Both the position numbers and the translations under genes were made by a program. Shown here piece by piece: positions 1-5,407 of a stretch of DNA of 6,272 nucleotides (its first letter is position 1; each line of letters opens with the position of its first letter). Under the pieces are notes generated by a model. The model was given only the letters and a program-made list of their open reading frames with translations. It had not been told where the DNA came from and searched no databases. Origin of the DNA: Burkholderiaceae bacterium (GTDB taxonomy: Bacteria > Pseudomonadota > Gammaproteobacteria > Burkholderiales > Burkholderiaceae); contig JAGOCV010000243.1 of assembly GCA_017998575.1 (NCBI GenBank), positions 1 through 6,272 on the forward strand. Reading direction: 5' to 3'.

Positions 1-338
1 GGGCCAGCCTGCGCGACGCCGTGCACTGGATCACTGACGCCGGCGGCATGGCGGTCATCGCCCATCCGGGCCGCTACAACCTCACGGCCAACGAGGAGTA
101 CGCGCTGTTCACCGAGTTCAAGGCGCATGGTGGTCGCGGTGTCGAGGTGGTTACCGGCAGCCACACCCCGCAGGAATACGTGAAGTACGCCGCGGTAGCC
201 ACCGAGTTCGGCCTGGCCGCCTCGCGCGGCAGCGACTTCCACAGCCCCGACGAGAGCCACACCGACCTGGGCCGGCTGCCGCCACTGCCCGGCGGCCTGA
301 CGCCCGTTTGGAAACTGATGGAAGACCGCTTCCTGTGA
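1..338 (+). CDS. rnm: RNase AM / TrpH-family PHP-domain phosphoesterase, C-terminal part
   Basis: Only the last 111 codons are present; the reading frame enters at base 3 and ends at TGA 336-338. The E. coli protein (YciV/TrpH, now RNase AM) is about 290 residues, so roughly 60% is missing to the left. Seen directly: an AHPGRY motif (His at residue 21 of the fragment) and a GSDFH motif (Asp78, His80). These are the C-terminal metal-binding motifs of PHP-domain phosphoesterases. Known of the family: a 5'-to-3' exonuclease that trims rRNA 5' ends and also hydrolyses 3',5'-nucleoside bisphosphates such as pAp; it acts in the cytoplasm. The stop overlaps the next gene's GTG by 4 nt, so the two are probably translationally coupled. 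The GTG at 21 is an internal Val codon, not a start, because coding similarity continues to the left edge. Family assignment is firm; the exact substrate in this organism is inferred. Confidence 0.9.
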   Translation, partial: ASLRDAVHWITDAGGMAVIAHPGRYNLTANEEYALFTEFKAHGGRGVEVVTGSHTPQEYVKYAAVATEFGLAASRGSDFHSPDESHTDLGRLPPLPGGLTPVWKLMEDRFL

Positions 339-1252
339 CGCCCTACGGACGCCCGCTGGCGGGCATCGTCTTCGCCGTGCTCGCCGTCGCCAGTTTCGCC
401 GTGCTGGATACCGCCACCAAGGTGGCCAGCCTCACCATTCCCGTGATGATGGCCCTGTGGTTCCGCTACGCCTTCCAGGCGTTCGCCACCTCGGCCGTGC
501 TGATCCCGCGCGAGGGTCTGGCCGCCGCCTTTCGCACGGGGCACCCGCGCTTCCAGTTGCTGCGCGGCCTGCTGCTGCTGGCCACCAGCGTGTTCGCCTA
601 TTTCAGTCTCAAGTTCATGCCGGTGGGCGAGTTCACCGCCATCGTGATGATCGTGCCGCTGGTGGTCACGCTGCTGGCCGCCACTTCGCTGGGCGAACGG
701 GTGTCGCCGCTGCGGTGGGTGCTGGTGGCTGGCGGCTTCACGGGCGCGATGGTCATCATCCGCCCGGGCGGCGAAGGTTTCAGCTGGGCGATGCTGCTGC
801 CGCTGGGCCTGGTGGCCTCGAACTCCTGGTTCCAGATGCTGACCAGCCGCATGGCGCGCACCGAAAACCCGCTGACCACCCACCTCTACACCGGCTGGAT
901 CGGCCTGCTGCTCACCAGCGTGCTGGTGCCTTTCGTCTGGATCACGCCGGCCACGACGGTGGAATGGGTGGCCCTGCTGCTGATGGGCCTGATGGCGACG
1001 GTGGGCCACTTCCTGCTGATCCTGGCCTACACGAGCGCGCCGGCCTCGTGGATCACGCCTTACCTGTACTTCCAGATCGCCTTCGCGATGCTGGGCGGCT
1101 GGCTGGTGTTCTCGCACCTGCCCGACCGCTATTCCGTGGCCGGCATTGCCCTCATCGCCGTATGCGGCGTGGCCGGCGGCTGGCTGACGATGCACGAGGC
1201 GCGCCAGCAGCGCCGTTCGGCGCAGCTGGCCGTGCAGCCGATAGAGAGTTAG
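335..1252 (+). CDS. EamA/DMT-superfamily transporter (10 TM)
   Basis: A 305-residue inner-membrane protein made of two EamA repeats. Hydrophobic segments lie near residues 9-29, 35-56, 75-94, 98-117, 125-142, 150-168, 182-201, 209-231, 237-259 and 266-285, followed by a short basic and polar tail. The first repeat ends with a GER turn after TM4 and an IRPG segment after TM5, both usual in this superfamily. I chose the GTG at 335 because it overlaps the upstream TGA (GTGA) and has a GGAAG Shine-Dalgarno-like run at 320-324. A TTG at 308 would add nine polar residues and has no better site. Members export or import small metabolites (amino acids, nucleosides, vitamins, S-adenosylmethionine in some lineages), but the substrate cannot be read from sequence. 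It lies between rnm and yciO, genes that adjoin each other in E. coli, so it was probably added to an older pair. Confidence 0.88.
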   Translation: MTPYGRPLAGIVFAVLAVASFAVLDTATKVASLTIPVMMALWFRYAFQAFATSAVLIPREGLAAAFRTGHPRFQLLRGLLLLATSVFAYFSLKFMPVGEFTAIVMIVPLVVTLLAATSLGERVSPLRWVLVAGGFTGAMVIIRPGGEGFSWAMLLPLGLVASNSWFQMLTSRMARTENPLTTHLYTGWIGLLLTSVLVPFVWITPATTVEWVALLLMGLMATVGHFLLILAYTSAPASWITPYLYFQIAFAMLGGWLVFSHLPDRYSVAGIALIAVCGVAGGWLTMHEARQQRRSAQLAVQPIES

Positions 1253-1254
1253 AG

Positions 1255-1890
1255 ATGGCCCAGTACTTCGAAGTCCACCCCGAGAACCCGCAGCAGCGCC
1301 TGCTCAGGCAGGCCGCAGCGCTTCTGGCCAAGGGCGGCATCGTGGCCCTGCCGACCGATTCGAGCTATGCGCTGGCCTGCCACCTCGACGACAAGGCAGC
1401 CGTCGACGCGCTGCGCCGCATCCGCCGCGTGGACGAGCGCCATCACCTCACGCTGCTGTGCCGTGACCTGGCGGAGTTGTCGAGTTATGCGCGCGTGGAC
1501 AACCGGCAGTACCGGCTGCTGAAAGCCGCCACGCCGGGGCCCTACACCTTCATCCTCGAAGCCACCAAGGAAGTGCCGCGCCGCGTGAGCCATCCGCAGC
1601 GCAAGACCATCGGCCTGCGCGTACCCGCGCACCGGGTACTGGACGAGTTGCTCGCCCTGCATGGCGCGCCTTTGCTGGCCACCACGCTGATCCCGCCCGG
1701 CGAGACCGATCCGCTCAACGACGCGGCCGAGATCCGCGAGCGCTTCGAGCACGAGTTGGCTGCGGTAATCGATGCCGGCGCCTGTGCCTCCGAGCCCACC
1801 ACCGTGGTCGATCTCGTTCCCATGGGCACGGGCGGCGAGCCAGAGCTCATCCGCCAGGGACGCGGCGAACTGGCGCCTCTTGGCCTCTGA
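1255..1890 (+). CDS. yciO: YciO-type Sua5/YrdC/YwlC-domain protein
   Basis: A 211-residue cytoplasmic protein that matches E. coli YciO (about 206 aa) nearly end to end, starting with an N-terminus of the type M(S/A)Q-F-HP-NPQQRL. Seen: PTDSSYAL (33-40), RIRR followed by HHLTLLCRD (55-71), PGPYTFI (94-100), RKTIGLRVP (116-124) and PTTVVDL (181-187). These line the nucleotide/threonine pocket of the Sua5/YrdC fold. Annotation pipelines call such proteins L-threonylcarbamoyladenylate synthase (the t6A tRNA pathway). However, YciO is a paralogue of TsaC with its own motif variants, and its physiological role is not settled, so I would not call it the main t6A enzyme. The start at 1255 sits 2 nt after the transporter's stop with a GAGAG run at 1244-1248, so it is the third gene of the operon. 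Linkage with rnm is also seen in E. coli and hints at an RNA-related role. Confidence 0.92.
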   Translation: MAQYFEVHPENPQQRLLRQAAALLAKGGIVALPTDSSYALACHLDDKAAVDALRRIRRVDERHHLTLLCRDLAELSSYARVDNRQYRLLKAATPGPYTFILEATKEVPRRVSHPQRKTIGLRVPAHRVLDELLALHGAPLLATTLIPPGETDPLNDAAEIRERFEHELAAVIDAGACASEPTTVVDLVPMGTGGEPELIRQGRGELAPLGL

Positions 1891-1927
1891 GGAGTAACGT
1901 ATCCAGCAGTGATCAGCAACACCGCGG

Positions 1928-2013
1928 AACCGGCTTTGCCGGGCCGCTGGTGTTGCCCCCTCGCAGGGGGTTGGCGGACCTCGCGCAAGCGAGGGTAGCC
2001 TGGGGGAGGGCTA
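1928..2013. repeat. Compact multi-hairpin intergenic repeat, likely bidirectional terminator
   Basis: Four short inverted repeats follow one another between the convergent ends of yciO and tldD. CCGGC/GCCGG with a TTT loop is at 1930-1942. CCCCCT/AGGGGG with a CGC loop is at 1956-1970. CCTCGC/GCGAGG with a GCAA tetraloop is at 1979-1994. TAGCC/GGCTA with an 8-nt loop is at 1996-2013; this last arm contains the tldD stop codon (minus strand). CCGC at 1944-1947 can also pair with GCGG at 1974-1977 around the second hairpin. From memory, elements of this shape and wording are scattered between genes in Comamonadaceae genomes; that is recollection, not a search. No T-tract follows on either strand, so classic intrinsic termination is uncertain, but the position suits 3'-end formation for both genes. 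Confidence 0.6.
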
Positions 2014-3471
2014 AGCAGTCCCGCCGACGGTCAGTCCGTCGATCCGCAGCGTGGGCTGCCCCACCCCCACGGGCACGCTCTGCCCTTCCTTGCCGCAGGT
2101 GCCCACACCGGTGTCGAGCTGCATGTCGTTGCCGATCATGGTCACGCGCGTGAGCGCATCGGGGCCGTTGCCGACGATGGTGGCGCCCTTCACGGGGTAG
2201 AGGATCTTGCCGTTCTCGACCCAGAACGCCTCGCTGGCCGAGAACACGAACTTGCCGCTGGTGATGTCCACCTGGCCACCGCCGAAATTGGTGGCGTACA
2301 GCCCCTTCTTCATGCTGGCGACGATCTCGCCCGGGTCCTGCTTGCCGCCGAGCATGTAGGTATTGGTCATGCGCGGCATCGGCACGTGCGCGTAGCTCTC
2401 GCGGCGGCCATTGCCCGTGGGCGCCACTTTCATCAGCCGCGCATTCATCGAATCCTGGATGTAGCCCTTGAGGATGCCGTCCTCGATCAGCACGTTGCGC
2501 TGGCTGGCGTTGCCTTCGTCGTCGACGTTGAGCGAGCCGCGGCGGTCAGCCAGCGTGCCGTCGTCGAGCACGGTGACGCCCTTGGCCGCCACGCGCTGGC
2601 CGATGCGGCCCGAGAACGCCGACGAACCCTTGCGGTTGAAGTCGCCTTCCAGGCCATGGCCGATGGCCTCGTGCAGCAACACGCCGGGCCAGCCCGGGCC
2701 GAGCACCACGGTCATTTCGCCGGCCGGCGCGGGGCGCGCGTCGAGGTTGGTCAGTGCGGCCGTGACGGCGGCTGTCACGTATTCGGTGATGAGCGCCTCG
2801 TCGAAGTGCGCGAGGCCGAAGCGCCCGCCCCCGCCGCCCGAGCCCATCTCGCGGCGGCCGCCCTGCTCGGCGATGACGGTGACCGACAGCCGCACCAATG
2901 GCCGCACGTCGGCCGCCAGGGTGCCATCGGCGCGGGCCACCAGCACCACGTCGTATTCGCTGGCCAGGCCCGCCATCACCTGCACCACGCGGGGATCGCG
3001 CGCACGGGCCATCTGCTCCACGTGTTCGAGCAGCCTGACCTTGGCCGTGCTGTCGAGCGTGGCAATCGGGTCGAGCCCGTCGTAGAGCGAGCGGCTGCCC
3101 GCCACGCGGCGCGCCGGCGTCTTCACGCGCGCCGACTTGCCGGCCGTAGCGATGGCACGCACAGTACGCGCGGCATCGAGCAGCGAGGCCTCGGAGATGT
3201 CGTCGGAATAGGCGAAGGCGGTCTTCTCGCCGCTCACGGCCCGCACGCCCACGCCCTGGTCGATGCTGAACGAGCCCGTCTTGACGATGCCTTCTTCCAG
3301 GCTCCAGCCCTCGTGGCGGGTGTACTGGAAGTACAGATCGGCGTCGTCGACCTTGTGCGCCCGGATCTCGGCCAGCGCGCGCGTGAGGTGGGATTCGTCC
3401 AGCCCGAACGGCGTGAGCAGCAGCTTCTGCGCCGTGGCCAGGCGCTCGATGGTGGGTTCGCGGGAAATCAT
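2011..3471 (-). CDS. tldD: Zinc metallopeptidase TldD
   Basis: A 486-residue protein, close to E. coli TldD (481 aa). Seen: the zinc motif HEAIGHGLEGD with His267, Glu268 and His272, and the late cysteine in GTCGKEGQ (Cys459), which supplies the third ligand in this family. Also present are a glycine-rich stretch at about 209-219 and conserved TNTYMLGG and TNFGGGQVDITSGKFVFSAS regions (about 369-413). Known of the family: TldD pairs with TldE (PmbA) to form a heterodimeric peptidase that degrades unfolded peptides, matures microcin B17 and cleaves the CcdA antitoxin; TldE is the non-metal partner and is not in this window. The ATG at 3471 gives the usual N-terminus. It follows rodA by 43 nt on the same strand, so it may be cotranscribed, but it also has its own TAGAAT hexamer 6 nt before the ATG. 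No frameshift or lost key residue is seen. Confidence 0.96.
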   Translation of the reverse strand: MISREPTIERLATAQKLLLTPFGLDESHLTRALAEIRAHKVDDADLYFQYTRHEGWSLEEGIVKTGSFSIDQGVGVRAVSGEKTAFAYSDDISEASLLDAARTVRAIATAGKSARVKTPARRVAGSRSLYDGLDPIATLDSTAKVRLLEHVEQMARARDPRVVQVMAGLASEYDVVLVARADGTLAADVRPLVRLSVTVIAEQGGRREMGSGGGGGRFGLAHFDEALITEYVTAAVTAALTNLDARPAPAGEMTVVLGPGWPGVLLHEAIGHGLEGDFNRKGSSAFSGRIGQRVAAKGVTVLDDGTLADRRGSLNVDDEGNASQRNVLIEDGILKGYIQDSMNARLMKVAPTGNGRRESYAHVPMPRMTNTYMLGGKQDPGEIVASMKKGLYATNFGGGQVDITSGKFVFSASEAFWVENGKILYPVKGATIVGNGPDALTRVTMIGNDMQLDTGVGTCGKEGQSVPVGVGQPTLRIDGLTVGGTA

Positions 3472-3477
3472 CTGCGG

Positions 3478-3483
3478 ATTCTA
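3478..3483 (-). promoter_or_regulatory. -10-like hexamer immediately before tldD
   Basis: On the minus strand TAGAAT (5 of 6 matches to TATAAT) ends 6 nt before the tldD ATG. No Shine-Dalgarno is visible in the CCGCAG spacer and no good -35 lies at 16-18 nt. If used, transcription would begin at or next to the start codon. Chance occurrence is possible, but A+T-rich hexamers are scarce in this G+C-rich sequence. Confidence 0.35.
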
Positions 3484-3514
3484 GGACCGCGCCGATCCCC
3501 GCGCAGGAAAAGGG

Positions 3515-4672
3515 CTAGGTCTGGATGAGACGCCGGGATCGGGCGATCGACATCAGGATCCCCAGCGCCAGCCCCAGCGTGACCATGGCGGTGCCGCCAT
3601 AGCTGACAAACGGCAGTGGCACACCCACCACGGGCAGGATGCCGCTGACCATGCCCATGTTCACGAAGGCATAGGTGAAGAAGATCATGCTGACGGCCCC
3701 GGCCAGCAGGCGCGAGAAAAGCATGGGCGCGTCCAGCGCGATCATCAGTCCGCGGCACACCAGGAAGACGAAGCCCACCAGCAGGATCAGGTTGCCGGCC
3801 AGGCCGAATTCCTCGGAGTAGGCGGCGAAGATGAAATCGGTGGTGCGCTCGGGAATGAACTCCAGGTGTGTCTGCGTACCCTGCATGAACCCCTTGCCGA
3901 AGACGCCGCCCGAGCCGATGGCGATCATCCCCTGGATGATGTGGAAGCCTTTGCCCAGCGGATCCTGGCGCGGATCGAGCAGGGTGCAGATGCGCTGCTG
4001 CTGGTAGGCGTGCAGCACCGGCCAGCGGTTGCCCTGCTCGCACAGCTGCGGCTCGAACCCCACCAGCAGCGCAATACCCACCAGACCGACGATCACCGGC
4101 GGCAGCACCAGCTTCCACGACAGGCCGGCGAAGAAGATCACCGACAGCCCGGCCGCCAGCACCAGAAGCGACGTGCCCAGGTCGGGCTGTTTCATGATCA
4201 GGCCGACCGGGATCATGAGCAGCAGCCCGCCGGCCAGGAAGTCGATGGGGCGCAGTTGCCCTTCGCGCTTGTGGAACCACCACGCCAGCATGAGCGGCGT
4301 GGCGATCTTGAGGATTTCGCTGGGCTGGATCACGATGACGCCGGTGTTGAGCCAGCGCGTGGCGCCCTTGCGGGTGATGCCGAACAGCTCGACGGCGATC
4401 AGCAGCAGCACGCCCACGGTGTAGAGCGGCACGGCGAACTGCATCAGCCGCTGCGGCGGCACCTGCGCCACCACGAACATGATGAAGCCGGCCAGCAGCA
4501 TGTTGCGGCCGTGGTCGATGAACCGGGTGCCATGGTCGAACCCCGAGGAGTACATGGCCGTGAGACCGGCCGCGCACAGCAGGAAAATGGCGAAGGCCAG
4601 CGGGCCGTCGAACCCCTGGAAGACCGGCAACACGCGTTGCAGGAGCGGCGGGCGATCGATCACGGCTGACAT
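3515..4672 (-). CDS. rodA: Rod-shape SEDS peptidoglycan glycosyltransferase RodA
   Basis: A 385-residue polytopic inner-membrane protein (E. coli RodA is 370 aa). RodA polymerises lipid II into glycan strands during cell elongation, working with the transpeptidase PBP2 and the MreBCD scaffold. Seen: KGATRWL (102-108), QPSEILKI (116-123), KQPDLGTSL (161-169), YQQQRI and LDPRQDPLGKG (223-242), GSGGVFGKG (253-261), GTQTHLEFIPERTTDFIFA (265-283) and VPLPFVSYGG (351-360). Asp279 in the ERTTDF segment corresponds to the catalytic Asp of SEDS polymerases. The periplasmic segment before YQQQR is longer than in E. coli and carries Cys211, with Cys229 following. The ATG at 4672 places the first TM helix as in homologues; no Shine-Dalgarno precedes it, but GATAAT lies 8 nt upstream. 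tldD follows. mrdA (PBP2) and mreBCD are not beside it: the upstream neighbour is a divergent esterase gene. Confidence 0.96.
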   Translation of the reverse strand: MSAVIDRPPLLQRVLPVFQGFDGPLAFAIFLLCAAGLTAMYSSGFDHGTRFIDHGRNMLLAGFIMFVVAQVPPQRLMQFAVPLYTVGVLLLIAVELFGITRKGATRWLNTGVIVIQPSEILKIATPLMLAWWFHKREGQLRPIDFLAGGLLLMIPVGLIMKQPDLGTSLLVLAAGLSVIFFAGLSWKLVLPPVIVGLVGIALLVGFEPQLCEQGNRWPVLHAYQQQRICTLLDPRQDPLGKGFHIIQGMIAIGSGGVFGKGFMQGTQTHLEFIPERTTDFIFAAYSEEFGLAGNLILLVGFVFLVCRGLMIALDAPMLFSRLLAGAVSMIFFTYAFVNMGMVSGILPVVGVPLPFVSYGGTAMVTLGLALGILMSIARSRRLIQT

Positions 4673-4680
4673 GGGCCGCG

Positions 4681-4686
4681 ATTATC
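4681..4686 (-). promoter_or_regulatory. -10-like hexamer for rodA (possible leaderless start)
   Basis: Minus-strand GATAAT (5 of 6 matches to TATAAT) is separated from the rodA ATG by the 8-nt CGCGGCCC. Transcription initiating about 7 nt downstream would fall at the start codon, giving an mRNA with little or no leader. No convincing -35 is seen at 16-18 nt, where the sequence is G+C-only. It lies in the 55-nt gap shared with the divergent yqiA. Confidence 0.42.
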
Positions 4687-4715
4687 CGCCCACCGCGGCG
4701 TGAGCCGGCCGATGG

Positions 4716-4721
4716 CATCAT
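4716..4721 (+). promoter_or_regulatory. Weak extended -10-like hexamer for yqiA
   Basis: CATCAT (4 of 6 matches to TATAAT) preceded by TGG, the extended -10 form, ends 6 nt before the yqiA ATG at 4728. No Shine-Dalgarno is apparent. This is the weakest of the four start-proximal hexamers in the window and gains credibility mainly from sharing the arrangement of the other three. Confidence 0.25.
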
Positions 4722-4727
4722 GCAGCG

Positions 4728-5354
4728 ATGGACATTGCACCCCATGCCGACGCCCCGGACGGCCGCGTCACCCACCTGCTGTACCTGCACGGCTTCCGCT
4801 CCTCGCCGCAATCGGCCAAGGCCCGCCAGGTGGCCGCCCGTGTCGCGGCCCGCCACCCGGCGGTGCACTGGTGGTGCCCGCAGCTGCCGCCCTCGCCGCG
4901 CGAGGCCATGGACGCCGTGATGCAGCGCGTGGCCGGCTGGCCGGCCGACCGCATGGCCGTGGTCGGCTCGTCGCTGGGCGGCTTCTATGCGACCCACGTG
5001 GCCGAAACGCTGGGCTGTCGCGCCGTGCTGCTCAATCCGGCCGTCGACCCGGCACGCGACCTGGCGCGCTACATCGGCGAGCAGACCGCCTGGCACGACC
5101 CCGCCGAAAGCTTCTATTTCGAGCCGCGCTACGTGGATGAGCTGCGCGCGCTGGCCCACGGCGCGCCCGCCGACCCCGCGCGCTACTTCGCCGTCATCGC
5201 CAAGGGCGACGAGGTGCTCGACTGGCGCGAAATGACGGGCCGCTACCCCGGCGCCCGCATCAAGCTGCTCGAAGCGGGTGACCACGCGCTGTCCGACTTC
5301 GACGACCACATCGACGGGATCTTCGACTTTCTCGACCTGGCCACGCCGGCCTGA
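4728..5354 (+). CDS. yqiA: YqiA/YcfP-family alpha/beta-hydrolase esterase
   Basis: A 208-residue cytoplasmic protein resembling E. coli YqiA (193 aa), an esterase active on short acyl esters in vitro whose natural substrate is unknown. Seen: the oxyanion-hole region LLYLHGFRSSPQSAKA (17-32); the nucleophile elbow GSSLGGFYAT (80-89) with Ser82 at the centre of GxSxG; NPAVDP (103-108); GDEVLD (160-165), whose Asp161 is the likely catalytic acid; and GDHALSDF (184-191) with His186. The triad is therefore complete. About 15 extra N-terminal residues precede the first beta strand. The ATG at 4728 is the only Met upstream of the HGF motif in this frame. It is divergent from rodA (55 nt between starts) and is followed by the RNB nuclease gene after 49 nt. 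Related annotation names are YcfP and UPF0227; the YqiA match is closer because of the SSPxSAKA and GSSLGG wording. Confidence 0.92.
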   Translation: MDIAPHADAPDGRVTHLLYLHGFRSSPQSAKARQVAARVAARHPAVHWWCPQLPPSPREAMDAVMQRVAGWPADRMAVVGSSLGGFYATHVAETLGCRAVLLNPAVDPARDLARYIGEQTAWHDPAESFYFEPRYVDELRALAHGAPADPARYFAVIAKGDEVLDWREMTGRYPGARIKLLEAGDHALSDFDDHIDGIFDFLDLATPA

Positions 5355-5364
5355 CCCGCCGGCG
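5344..5364 (+). terminator. GC hairpin across the yqiA stop codon
   Basis: CGCCGGC (5344-5350) and GCCGGCG (5358-5364) form a perfect 7-bp, all-G/C stem around the 7-nt loop CTGACCC, which holds the TGA stop. No T-tract follows (a run of G comes next), so it is at best a weak or factor-assisted terminator or an RNA 3'-end stabiliser. Confidence 0.3.
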
Positions 5365-5384
5365 CATCGGGGGGCGTCCAGTCC

Positions 5385-5407
5385 ACATGGGACAATCCGG
5401 CCCATGT
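5385..5407 (+). promoter_or_regulatory. Promoter-like site and inverted repeat at the RNB gene start
   Basis: TGG followed by GACAAT (5391-5396, 4 of 6 matches to TATAAT, extended -10 form) stands 7 nt before the ATG at 5404, with no Shine-Dalgarno. The hexamer lies inside a perfect 7-bp inverted repeat: ACATGGG at 5385-5391 and CCCATGT at 5401-5407. The right arm includes the start codon. The dyad could be an operator overlapping the promoter, or simply chance. Confidence 0.35.

Noticed and set aside
308..334. TTG start for the transporter
   Set aside because: It would add nine polar residues inside the rnm coding region. The GTG at 335 overlaps the rnm stop in the usual GTGA arrangement and is preceded by GGAAG.
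74..1195. 373-codon minus-strand open frame opposite rnm and the transporter
   Set aside because: The product is rich in His, Gln, Arg and Gly with no domain, and lies antisense to a clear 10-TM transporter. It is a codon-bias shadow.
457..1254. Upstream extension of the yciO frame, giving a 477-codon product
   Set aside because: The extra 266 residues are an out-of-frame reading of the transporter gene. YciO homologues start at the M(S/A)Q-type N-terminus encoded at 1255.
1891..2010. Small RNA gene or CRISPR-like array in the hairpin-rich gap
   Set aside because: The hairpins differ in sequence and have no regular direct-repeat/spacer pattern. No promoter is visible for an independent transcript, so repeat/terminator is the simpler reading.
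2386..3528. 380-codon plus-strand open frame opposite tldD
   Set aside because: It is antisense to an intact tldD with all zinc ligands. The Arg/His/Ala-rich product has no motif and no convincing start context.
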